Shown here piece after piece: positions 44,605-52,085 of a stretch of DNA of 64,000 bases. The stretch covers positions 62,001 through 126,000 of the forward strand of contig NZ_FWFK01000006.1 in the NCBI RefSeq assembly GCF_900172265.1. Direction: 5' to 3'. A program made the position numbers and the translations under genes. The first letter of the stretch is position 1, and each line of letters opens with the position of its first letter. Below the pieces are notes generated by a model. That model searched no databases, had not been told where the DNA came from, and was given only the letters and a program-made list of their open reading frames with translations. The DNA comes from Roseivivax jejudonensis (GTDB lineage: Bacteria > Pseudomonadota > Alphaproteobacteria > Rhodobacterales > Rhodobacteraceae).

Positions 44605-45402
44605 ATGGCGCACGAGCAGAACCAGACGCTGGCGTTGTTGATCGACGGCGACAATGCCACGCCATCGATCGTAGACGGATTGCTGGCCGAGATCGCGAAT
44701 TACGGAATTGCGAGCGTAAAGCGAATATACGGGGATTGGACAAGCCCCCGGCTCTCGACCTGGAAGGACTGCCTGCTCGAGCACTCGATCCAGCCAATTC
44801 AGCAATTCGCCTACACCAGCGGCAAGAACGCGACCGACGGGGCCATGATCATCGACGCGATGGACTTGCTCTACACGGCGCGGTTCTCGGCATTCTGCAT
44901 CGTGTCGAGCGACAGCGATTTCACGCGGCTCGCCTCTCGGGTCCGCGAACAGGGTGTGGCGGTCTATGGCTTCGGTGAGCGCAAGACGCCTCGGGCCTTC
45001 ATCGCCGCATGCGACAAGTTCGTTTTTTTCGATGTGCTGATGGCGCGGGACAGCGGCCAATTGCTGTCGGAGCAAGGCGTCAACGACAGCCGAGTTTCCT
45101 CTCCTGGCCAACAGGCGGTCAAGGCGGCCTCCGGAGGACCGGCACTCGACATCGCTGCGGTCGATATGCTGGCACAGGCCATCGTCGCGACGGCGGAAGA
45201 GGACGGTCGGGCCAACCTTGCCGGGGTGGGGTCGCATCTTGCCAAACAGATGCCTGACTTTGACGCGCGAAACTTCGGATTTCCGCGTCTCACGGATCTG
45301 GTGCAGGCGTCGGGCATCGCCGAAGTCGAGCGCGGCGGCCAAAACCCCACAATCGTTCGAGTGCGTCTTCGCCCAGACTACAAGACCAGCCAACGCGGCT
45401 AG
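44605..45402 (+). CDS. NYN domain ribonuclease-like protein with C-terminal OST-HTH domain
   Basis: A 265-residue LabA-like protein. The NYN (PIN-like nuclease) domain spans about 8-150 with acidic motifs LLIDGDNATPS, ATDGAMIIDAMDLL and VSSDSDFTRLA; a C-terminal OST-HTH/LOTUS domain (about 185-258) probably binds RNA. Related proteins degrade or modify RNA. The gene is less GC-biased than its neighbours and uses rarer codons, which hints at a different history. It is a single gene divergent from DUF2252. Confidence 0.85.
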   Translation: MAHEQNQTLALLIDGDNATPSIVDGLLAEIANYGIASVKRIYGDWTSPRLSTWKDCLLEHSIQPIQQFAYTSGKNATDGAMIIDAMDLLYTARFSAFCIVSSDSDFTRLASRVREQGVAVYGFGERKTPRAFIAACDKFVFFDVLMARDSGQLLSEQGVNDSRVSSPGQQAVKAASGGPALDIAAVDMLAQAIVATAEEDGRANLAGVGSHLAKQMPDFDARNFGFPRLTDLVQASGIAEVERGGQNPTIVRVRLRPDYKTSQRG

Positions 45403-45543
45403 GAAGACGGCGAGCGCCGTGTCGGCGGGTTTCCGGCTGTCCCGGGGCTTATCCTCGTGCGCCCCGCGACCGGCCGCGGCGCCGTACCCATTCGCGCCAC
45501 AAAGCGGGTGTAGGAGGCGGGCGGATCGACGGGAGGATGGTTC

Positions 45544-46020
45544 ATGTCACATGTCGCAGCGCCTCGGCGCGCCGTGTTCGGGTGGTCGGGGTTCGCCGTC
45601 GGTGCGGTCGCGCTCGTGCTGACGCTGGCGACGCTCTGGTCGGGGCCGTTCGCGGCGTCGCAGAGCGCCGGCGTCACGGTGGGCGAGCTGGCGACGGAGA
45701 TCGCGCAATCGGCGGCGCGGTCGCTGGCCGGCGTGCCGCAGCCGGCGCCGGTCGCGGAGCCGCGGACGATCGACGATCACCTCGCGCTGGCGGTCGGCAT
45801 CCTGTCGGGGCTGGCCATCGCGCTCGGCGTCGGTGCGGTCGTGCGGCGGGAAGGGGCGCGGGCGGCGGCCGCGGGGATCGCGCTCGGCGGGCTGGCGGTC
45901 GGGCTGCAGCTCTTTGCCTGGACGGTCGCGATGCTCGTGGGCGCGGTGGTGATCTCGGCGGTGATCTACGCGCTGCGCGACGCGTTCGGAGACCTGTTCG
46001 GCGGGCTCTTCGACGGCTGA
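45544..46020 (+). CDS. Small hypothetical membrane protein
   Basis: A 158-residue protein with three or four hydrophobic segments: about 12-35, 78-100, 107-128 and possibly 130-145. A Pro/Ala-rich linker (about 40-75) faces one side. It ends in DLFGGLFDG. I do not recognise a family. The ATG follows GGGAGGATGG, so translation is well supported. A perfect hairpin follows. Confidence 0.65.
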   Translation: MSHVAAPRRAVFGWSGFAVGAVALVLTLATLWSGPFAASQSAGVTVGELATEIAQSAARSLAGVPQPAPVAEPRTIDDHLALAVGILSGLAIALGVGAVVRREGARAAAAGIALGGLAVGLQLFAWTVAMLVGAVVISAVIYALRDAFGDLFGGLFDG

Positions 46021-46045
46021 GCCCGGGGCGGGTCCGCGTGGCGCG

Positions 46046-46069
46046 GGCCGGCGCGGTGGCGCGCCGGCC
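46046..46069. terminator. Bidirectional hairpin between convergent genes
   Basis: Perfect 10-base-pair stem GGCCGGCGCG / CGCGCCGGCC with a 4-base loop, between the stops of the small membrane protein (+) and the Rieske ferredoxin (-); it can serve both. Confidence 0.65.
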
Positions 46070-46076
46070 GCGGGTC

Positions 46077-46406
46077 TCATTCGTCCTTCGGGGCCTCGAT
46101 GACCACGGCGGTGTCGTGGGGCACGACCTTGTAGGTCTTGACCGCGAGGATGCAGGGCGGGGCCACAACCTCGCCGTTGCGGATGTCGAACTGGCCGGCG
46201 TGGAAGTCGCACTCGATCACGTGGCCCTCGAGATAGCCCTCGGACAGCTCGCCCGGGCCGTGGGTGCAGGCGTTGTCGGTCACGTAGAACCGGTCCTCGA
46301 CATGATAGACGGCGAGTTCGAGATCGCCCTTGTCGACGCGGATCACCTCGCCCTCGGGCACCTCGTCCTTGGGGCACAGCTCGATCAGGTTGTCGGTCTG
46401 AGACAT
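46077..46406 (-). CDS. Rieske [2Fe-2S] ferredoxin of a ring-hydroxylating oxygenase
   Basis: A 109-residue Rieske ferredoxin. The cluster ligands are in ACTHGPGE (Cys-x-His, about 47-49) and ECDFHAGQFD (Cys-x2-His, about 66-69), the spacing seen in biphenyl/naphthalene dioxygenase ferredoxins. It carries electrons from a reductase to a Rieske oxygenase; candidates for both are at 58387 and 63452. Two ATGs occur in a row; the second (46406) has the better distance from AAGGAGGA. It stands alone, 17 kb from the oxygenase, with its own promoter. Confidence 0.88.
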   Translation of the reverse strand: MSQTDNLIELCPKDEVPEGEVIRVDKGDLELAVYHVEDRFYVTDNACTHGPGELSEGYLEGHVIECDFHAGQFDIRNGEVVAPPCILAVKTYKVVPHDTAVVIEAPKDE

Positions 46407-46726
46407 CATTCCTCCTTGTCGTCGTTCGGCGGGCCGGGACACGATCGTGCCCGGCCCGCCATCGCCCGGCTGCACCGGACAGTTAGGGCTTGATTAGAAG
46501 AACGTTGTTCCGCATGCAAGAAAATGTGCCACGTTTTTCCGCTCCGCGGGACGGACGCGACGGCAGGGGCGATCGCGGCCGGCCGAGATAACTTGCATGA
46601 AAATCAGGTGCTTGCTCGTTCACGGACGCGCCGTGTCGCGTCCGGACGGGCAGGCGTTCCGCATGACAGAAAGTTGTTCCCCTTTTCGCGGCTTGCTACA
46701 AGATCCGCGAGAGAGGAGGCCCAGCC
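46407..46726. other. Divergent promoter region between Rieske ferredoxin and the cupin pair
   Basis: About 320 bases with no gene. It carries a sigma-70-like promoter for the ferredoxin with an operator in its spacer (46491-46519), a second operator-like half-site group at 46654-46680, and a candidate forward promoter (TTGTTC at 46675, 17 bases, TACAAG) just ahead of the cupin pair. Confidence 0.5.
46491..46519 (-). promoter_or_regulatory. Promoter of the Rieske ferredoxin with operator in the spacer
   Basis: On the minus strand TTGCAT, exactly 17 bases, then TAATCA gives a good sigma-70 match. The spacer is filled by the recurrent motif (46499-46516; read on minus CATGCGGAACAACGTTCT), identical over 18 bases to 7136-7153. 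A bound regulator would directly control polymerase access. Confidence 0.6.
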
Positions 46727-47353
46727 ATGGACAAGAAGACCGACGACGCCCCGCAGGCCGAGGCCGAGACCGCCGAGGACGGCACCGAGATCGGGCCGAA
46801 GGGGTACTATCATTCCAACAAGAACCGCATCTTCGTCCGCGCGATCCAGGGCGAATACAATCTGCAGCAGAAGCTCGACGAACTGCGGGCGCAGCCGCGC
46901 GTGCGCAAGGCGCGCGAGATCAAGTTCGTCGACGGCCCGCAGGCCTACAGCCGGCACTACGTGGAGCCCAAGGACAACATCACCCAGCTGTTCCACATCC
47001 ACCTCGAGGAATACGGGCCGGGCGGCAAGAGCCAGAAGCACGGCCACGTCAACGAGGCGGCGTTCTACATCCTCGACGGCGCGGGCTACGAGATCCACGA
47101 CGAGCAGCGCTACGACTGGCAGGCCGGTGACGTGGCGATCGTGCACAACAACTGCGTGCACCAGCATTTCAACGCCTCGGACACCAAGCCCGCGCGCGCG
47201 CTCGTGCTGAAGACCAAGCCGATGTTCATGTTCATGAACATGCTCTTCCAGAAGACGGTCGAGCCGCGCTCGACCGAGCCGGCGCCCGGCGGCGAGGACT
47301 TCGAGGTCCGCGAGGAAGAGGACGATCACAACCATCCCGAGGGAGGCTACTGA
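46727..47353 (+). CDS. Single-domain cupin with HQHFN signature (first of a pair)
   Basis: A 208-residue protein with one cupin barrel (about 85-165). KHGHVNEAAFYILDGAG gives the His-x-His-x3-Glu metal set, and CVHQHFNAS the fourth ligand within the HQHFN string shared by all cupins here. An acidic/His tail (EEEDDHNHPEGG) ends the protein. Ribosome site AGAGAGGAGG is strong. The next cupin begins in its stop codon, so the two may form a heteromer equivalent to a bicupin. Enzymatic role unknown. Confidence 0.82.
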   Translation: MDKKTDDAPQAEAETAEDGTEIGPKGYYHSNKNRIFVRAIQGEYNLQQKLDELRAQPRVRKAREIKFVDGPQAYSRHYVEPKDNITQLFHIHLEEYGPGGKSQKHGHVNEAAFYILDGAGYEIHDEQRYDWQAGDVAIVHNNCVHQHFNASDTKPARALVLKTKPMFMFMNMLFQKTVEPRSTEPAPGGEDFEVREEEDDHNHPEGGY

Positions 47354-47955
47354 TGGCGTGGGGAGAGACCTCCGTCTGGATCGACGGCACCGAGAACGCG
47401 CCGCTCTACCAGGATCTGCTGGATGACGCCGCGGCGCGGCCGGCGCGCGACGCCGAGCGCAAGAAGATCATCCGCCCGAACGAGATGCCGTGGGAGATGT
47501 CGCGCCAGGGGCTTCTGAAGCATCTCATCAACGAGCAGATGAACACGCGGATGGAGACGGTCGACGCCTACATGCAGATCGTTCCGCCGGGATCGAAGTC
47601 GGGCAAGCACCGGCACCTCGCGGAAGAATGCCTCTACGTGCTGGAAGGCCGCGGCTACGACCTGCACCAGGATTGCGACGTCGAGATCACCGACGAGTAT
47701 TTCTGGAAGCCGCAGGAGGAGGTGAAGCGGTTCGAGTACGAGGCGGGCGACGTCGTCTACGTGCCGCCGAACACGATTCACCAGCACTTCAACGCCGATC
47801 CCGACCGGCCGCTTCGGCTGATCTCGACGATCAACCGCATCTTCAAGCAATGCGGGCTGAACGATCTCGAGCAGATCGAGAACGCGCCGGAATACGATCC
47901 GTCGCTGACGCTGACCCCGGAGGTCATCCGCGGCTTCCTGCGCGGCGAGCGCTGA
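47353..47955 (+). CDS. Single-domain cupin with HQHFN signature (second of a pair)
   Basis: A 200-residue cupin. KHRHLAEECLYVLEGRG carries His-x-His-x3-Glu and NTIHQHFNAD the fourth His, so the metal site looks complete. Unlike its neighbour it has an extended segment between the motifs (about 112-135). It starts one base inside the upstream stop (TGATG), so the two cupins are coupled. A GC-rich hairpin region (47961-47994) follows. Function unknown; see the bicupins at 31903 and 62238. Confidence 0.82.
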   Translation: MAWGETSVWIDGTENAPLYQDLLDDAAARPARDAERKKIIRPNEMPWEMSRQGLLKHLINEQMNTRMETVDAYMQIVPPGSKSGKHRHLAEECLYVLEGRGYDLHQDCDVEITDEYFWKPQEEVKRFEYEAGDVVYVPPNTIHQHFNADPDRPLRLISTINRIFKQCGLNDLEQIENAPEYDPSLTLTPEVIRGFLRGER

Positions 47956-48022
47956 CCGGCGCGGGCCGCCGGCGCGGTGCCGCCGGGGGCCCGCCGACCC
48001 CTTTCACATTCGGAATCCCGTC

Positions 48023-49003
48023 ATGTTCGGTGCGTTGCTCGCCTTCGCTTCGGCGGCCTTCTTCGGCCTCAACAACGCCACGGTGCGCCGCGGCGTGCTC
48101 AAGTCGACCGTGCTGCAGGGCATGGCGATCACGGTGCCTCTCGGGGTGCCTCTCTTCGTGGCCTGCGCGCTGTTCATGGGCGGGTTCGAGGCGATGGCCG
48201 GCTGGCCGGTGCCCACCTACCTCTGGATGATCGCCGCCGGCGTGATCCACTTCGTCGTCGGGCGCTACGGCAACTACCGCGCCACGCAGGCGCTGGGGGC
48301 GACGCTGTCGACCCCGGTGCAGCAGCTGTCGATCCTGATCGCGCTGGTGCTGGGGTTCATGTTCCTCGGCGAGACGGTGAACGCGGTGAACGTGCTGGGC
48401 ATCGTTCTGGTGATCGTCGGGCCGATGATGCTGATGCGGCGCAAGCGCGCGGTGACGAAGGCCGGCAGCGCCAAGGCCTTCGTGCCGGAGTACGGGCCGG
48501 GCCTGTTCTGGGGCGCTGTCTGCGCCTTCGGCTACGGCACCTCGCCGCTGTTCATCGCGCTCGGGATCGAGGCGGCGGGCGGCGACCTCGCCGACGGGGT
48601 CGCGGGGCTTCTGGTGTCCTACGTCGCGGCGACGCTGGTGGTCGCGGTGCTGGTGCTGCTGGCGGGCGGCCGGAGCTACATGCAGGGGCTCGACGGCGGC
48701 TCGCGCGGGTGGTTCCTCGCGTCGGCGCTCTTCGTGGCGCTGTCGCAGCTCTTTCGTTATCTCGCGCTGGCGGTGGCGCCGGTCGCGGTCGTGGTGCCGA
48801 TCCAGCGGTTGTCGGTGGTGTTCCGGCTGATCTTCAATGCCATGATCAACCGCGAACACGAGGTGTTCGACGCTTGGGTGATCGCGTCGATCCTCTTGGC
48901 GGTGCTGGGGGCCGTTGCACTGGCCGGCGACACCGCCATGCTGCTCGGGGCGCTCGGCGTCGGGCAGGACGCGATCGCGGTGCTGTCGGCGCCGCTGGTC
49001 TGA
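48023..49003 (+). CDS. EamA/DMT family transporter
   Basis: A 326-residue membrane protein with about ten segments in two EamA repeats; STPVQQLSILIALVLGFMFL and VVPIQRLSVVFRLIFNAMIN are the equivalent conserved stretches of the two halves. It follows the cupin pair on the same strand after 67 bases and precedes a LysR gene. Export or import of a pathway metabolite is likely; substrate unknown. Confidence 0.83.
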   Translation: MFGALLAFASAAFFGLNNATVRRGVLKSTVLQGMAITVPLGVPLFVACALFMGGFEAMAGWPVPTYLWMIAAGVIHFVVGRYGNYRATQALGATLSTPVQQLSILIALVLGFMFLGETVNAVNVLGIVLVIVGPMMLMRRKRAVTKAGSAKAFVPEYGPGLFWGAVCAFGYGTSPLFIALGIEAAGGDLADGVAGLLVSYVAATLVVAVLVLLAGGRSYMQGLDGGSRGWFLASALFVALSQLFRYLALAVAPVAVVVPIQRLSVVFRLIFNAMINREHEVFDAWVIASILLAVLGAVALAGDTAMLLGALGVGQDAIAVLSAPLV

Positions 49004-49040
49004 GGCAGATGCGCCGCGCGGGTTCGAGGAGGGCAGGGCG

Positions 49041-49961
49041 ATAAACGTCAAGCAGCTGATCTATTTTCGCAAGGCGGTGGAGACCGGGAACCTGACCCGC
49101 GCCGCGCAGGAGCTGAACGTGGCGCAGACCGCGCTCGGGCTGCAGATCCGCAATCTCGAGCAGGAGCTGGGCGTCACGCTGATCGAGCGGTATTCGCGCG
49201 GCGTGACGGTGACGCCCTGCGGCGCGATCCTGAACCGGCATGCCGCCGAGATCCTCGAGCGGATCGACGCGGCCAAGGCCGCGGTGCGCGCGCGGGCCGG
49301 GCTGTCGACGGCGACGCTCCGGTTCGGGCTGACGCCGAGCATCGTGCGGCTCGTGGGCGACGCGATCCTGCAGGAATTCGCGCCGATGCTGGGCGGGACG
49401 GAGCTGAACCTGGTGGAAGAGTTCAGCTTCATCCTCGCGCAGCAGATGGCGCAGGGCGAGCTGTCCTGCGCGCTCAGTTACTCGGCCGACACCGATCCGC
49501 GCTACGACCGGCGGGCGCTGCTGGAAGAGGACCTGTTCCTGATGGTGCCGGGCGACGATCCGCAGGGCGGCGCGCCGGTCGCGTTCCGCGAGATCGCGGG
49601 CTACGACCTCGTGCTGACGGCCAAGCAGGACGTGCTGACGAAGAGCGTGGAGGAAATCGCGGCACGGCTCGGCGTGACGCTCAACATCGCCTACCAGGTG
49701 CAGTCGCTGCGGGCGGTGAAGGATCTGGTGGTCAAGCGCGCGGCGGCGACGGTCATGCCCTTCGGCGCGGCCGAGGGCGAGATCCGCAGCGGGCTGATCG
49801 TGCCCCGGCCGATCGTGTCGCCGTCGGTGGTGCGGACACTGGTGTTCCTGTCGCCCAAGGACCGCGAGGCGGCCGGGCTGGGCCCGGAGGTCGATGCGTT
49901 CGTGGATGCGATCGCAGAGCGCCTGCATGCGGCGCCGGGCCCGGTCACGCGGCGGCTGTGA
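49041..49961 (+). CDS. LysR family regulator with apparent ATA start codon
   Basis: A LysR protein of about 306 residues: HTH in TRAAQELNVAQTALGLQIR (about 19-37), then an effector-binding domain (ATLRFGLTPSIVRL onward). Homologous proteins begin Met-x-x-Lys-Gln-Leu; here the matching codon is ATA at 49041, placed 7 bases after AGGAGG at 49028-49033. The frame stays open upstream but without ATG, GTG or TTG near by, so either ATA is used, a rare start, or a G-to-A change has damaged the start. It lies just after the EamA gene and may control the cupin-EamA unit. Confidence 0.82.
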   Translation: MNVKQLIYFRKAVETGNLTRAAQELNVAQTALGLQIRNLEQELGVTLIERYSRGVTVTPCGAILNRHAAEILERIDAAKAAVRARAGLSTATLRFGLTPSIVRLVGDAILQEFAPMLGGTELNLVEEFSFILAQQMAQGELSCALSYSADTDPRYDRRALLEEDLFLMVPGDDPQGGAPVAFREIAGYDLVLTAKQDVLTKSVEEIAARLGVTLNIAYQVQSLRAVKDLVVKRAAATVMPFGAAEGEIRSGLIVPRPIVSPSVVRTLVFLSPKDREAAGLGPEVDAFVDAIAERLHAAPGPVTRRL

Positions 49962-49983
49962 CCGCCGCCGGACCGGAAAGCGT

Positions 49984-50226
49984 TCAGGCGTCGCGGTTCT
50001 GGAAGACCGCTTCCATCGCCACGCGCGGCAGGTCGGTGCGCGCGATGCCGAGCTCGGCCAGTTCCGCGTCGCTCTTGGCGGCGAGGCGGGTGTAGATTGT
50101 GTACGAGCGGTAGCCCGACACGAGGCCCAGCGGGTCGAACTTGAACTTGCGTGGCGCGATCGCCGAGACGATGTCACTCAGGCTGCGGGTTTGGGAGGTC
50201 CCGGCGTCAAACGTCGAAATGGTCAT
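49984..50226 (-). CDS. DUF1127 small protein
   Basis: An 80-residue protein whose C-terminal half (YTRLAAKSDAELAELGIARTDLP) is the DUF1127 motif common in alphaproteobacteria. Small DUF1127 proteins have been linked to phosphate and RNA metabolism in other species. The N-terminal Ser/Thr-rich part is variable. The 23 bases before the next gene make it the convergent neighbour of the LysR gene; it lies downstream of ligJ by 113 bases and likely has its own promoter. Confidence 0.82.
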   Translation of the reverse strand: MTISTFDAGTSQTRSLSDIVSAIAPRKFKFDPLGLVSGYRSYTIYTRLAAKSDAELAELGIARTDLPRVAMEAVFQNRDA

Positions 50227-50339
50227 AACAGTTTCCCCTTTTGCTGCAGTGCAATATAACCTCGTCCGGCGACCGGACAAGCCTGCAAAACAAGGCGGAT
50301 AACGGCTATGTCGCTGGTGCAATACGCCGGCGGCGCGGG

Positions 50340-51362
50340 TCAGAGACCCCGCGCCGCGAGCGCCTTGTCGAGGCGCGGATAGACCCGCCGGGCATTGCCC
50401 TCGAACACCTTGGCGCGGTCGGCCGCGTCCAGCCCGAGGTTGTCGATGTAGCGCTTGGTGTCGTCGAAGTTGTGCCCGGTCTCGGGATCGACGCCCTTGA
50501 CCGCGCCGAACATCTCGGACGCGAAGAGGATGTTGTCGATGTCGATCACCTCGAACAGGCAGTCGATGCCGGCCTGGTGATAGACGCAGGTGTCGAAGAA
50601 CACGTTGCGCATGACATGCTCGCGCAGCGGCGGCTTGCCCATCATGTCGGCGAGGCCCCGGTAGCGGCCCCAGTGATACGGCACCGCCCCGCCGCCATGC
50701 GGGATGATGAGCCGCAGGTCCGGGAAATCGGCGAACAGGTCGCCCTGCAGGAACTGCATGAACGCCGTCGTGTCGGCGTTGATGTAGTGCGCGCCGGTCA
50801 TGTGGAAGTTGGGGTTGCACGAGCCCGACACGTGGATCATCGCCGGCACGTCGAGCTCAACCATCTTCTCGAAGAACGGATACCACGCGCGGTCGGTCAG
50901 CGGCACGCCCGTCCACATCCCGCCCGAGGGATCGGGGTTCAGGTTGCAGCCGACGAAGCCCAGGTCGACGCAGCGCTCCAGCTCCTCGATCGCGTTGGCG
51001 ATGGGCGCCTGCGGGTTCTGCGGCAGCTGGCAGACGCCGATGAAGTTGTCCGGAAAGAGCTGCACGACCCGGTGGATCATGTCGTTGGACAGCCTCGTCC
51101 ATTCCTTCGACATCGCCTCGTCGCCGACATGGTGGCCCATGCCCGACGCCCGGGGCGAAAAGATCGTCATGTCGCCGCCGCGCTCCTTGAGCGCGCGCAG
51201 CTGGTTGTCGGCGATGGAGCTGCGGATCTCGTCGTCCGGGATCGCCTCCAGTTCGGGCTTCGGGTTGGCCTTGGGGTCCTCGAAATGCGCGATCTGCGCC
51301 TTGCGAAAGTCCATGAAGGCCTTGGGTTCGGTCGTGTAGTGCCCGTGGCAGTCGATGATCAT
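50340..51362 (-). CDS. ligJ: 4-oxalomesaconate hydratase (LigJ type)
   Basis: A 340-residue amidohydrolase-fold protein. The start MIIDCHGHYTTEPKAF with the metal pair His-x-His is characteristic of LigJ, and the length matches the Sphingobium enzyme (about 341). LigJ hydrates 4-oxalomesaconate to 4-carboxy-4-hydroxy-2-oxoadipate in the protocatechuate 4,5-cleavage and gallate pathways. Later metal/substrate regions include PHGGGAVPYHWGRY and FASEMFGAVKG. Its start overlaps the ligK stop (ATGA), so hydratase and aldolase are coupled, as expected for consecutive steps. Confidence 0.88.
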   Translation of the reverse strand: MIIDCHGHYTTEPKAFMDFRKAQIAHFEDPKANPKPELEAIPDDEIRSSIADNQLRALKERGGDMTIFSPRASGMGHHVGDEAMSKEWTRLSNDMIHRVVQLFPDNFIGVCQLPQNPQAPIANAIEELERCVDLGFVGCNLNPDPSGGMWTGVPLTDRAWYPFFEKMVELDVPAMIHVSGSCNPNFHMTGAHYINADTTAFMQFLQGDLFADFPDLRLIIPHGGGAVPYHWGRYRGLADMMGKPPLREHVMRNVFFDTCVYHQAGIDCLFEVIDIDNILFASEMFGAVKGVDPETGHNFDDTKRYIDNLGLDAADRAKVFEGNARRVYPRLDKALAARGL

Positions 51363-52060
51363 CTGCGCCCTCCCTCGTAGTCGGCCTGGGTCATGTAGGT
51401 CAGGCCCTTTTCGGCCAGTCGCGGCCGCATGTCGTTGATGTCGATGCCGAGCTCGCCCGCGGCGTAGCGCGCGCGCACCGTCTCCTCGCGCTCGATGCGC
51501 GCCTGCGCCTTTTCCGCCACCGACGCCGCGTCGGCGCGCGGCACCACGACGACGCCGTCGTTGTCGGCGACGATGACGTCGCCCGGGTTCACCAGCGTGT
51601 CGCCGCAGGAAACCGGCACGTTCACGTCGCCCACGGTCTCCTTGACCGTGCCGTGCGCGCAGATCGACCGCGCCCAGACCGGAAAGCCCATCTTCTCGAG
51701 GTCGTCGACGTCGCGGCAGCCGGCATCGATGATGAGCCCGCGCACCCCCTTGTTCTGGAACAGCGTGCCGAGCAGATCGCCGAAATAGCCCGAATGCGCC
51801 TCCGCGATCGGGGCGGCGACGAGGATGTCGCCCTCCTGCACCTGCTCGGCGGCGACGTGGATCATCCAGTTGTCGCCCGGCGGGAGCGTGCAGGTGACCG
51901 CCGTGCCGCTGATCGGGCCGGTGCGGAAGATCGGGCGCAGGCGCTGGTGCATCAGGCCGGTGCGGCCCTGCGCCTCGTGCACGGTGGCGACGCCGTAGCG
52001 CCCGAGCGCATCGGCGGCGGCGCGGTCGGCGCGGGTGATGTCGGTGACGCAGATCGGCAT
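51359..52060 (-). CDS. ligK: 4-carboxy-4-hydroxy-2-oxoadipate aldolase / oxaloacetate decarboxylase (LigK type)
   Basis: A 233-residue RraA-fold protein. The active-site features of the HMG/CHA aldolase group are present: GDLLGTLFQNKGVRGLIID (metal/phosphate side) and DAGCRDVDDL with the Arg-Asp pair. LigK cleaves the LigJ product to pyruvate and oxaloacetate and can decarboxylate oxaloacetate. It lies 25 bases after the CobW-type gene in the order dehydrogenase, CobW, ligK, ligJ. Confidence 0.88.
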   Translation of the reverse strand: MPICVTDITRADRAAADALGRYGVATVHEAQGRTGLMHQRLRPIFRTGPISGTAVTCTLPPGDNWMIHVAAEQVQEGDILVAAPIAEAHSGYFGDLLGTLFQNKGVRGLIIDAGCRDVDDLEKMGFPVWARSICAHGTVKETVGDVNVPVSCGDTLVNPGDVIVADNDGVVVVPRADAASVAEKAQARIEREETVRARYAAGELGIDINDMRPRLAEKGLTYMTQADYEGGRR

Positions 52061-52085
52061 GGTCTCTCCTTCGGTCAGGGGGCGA

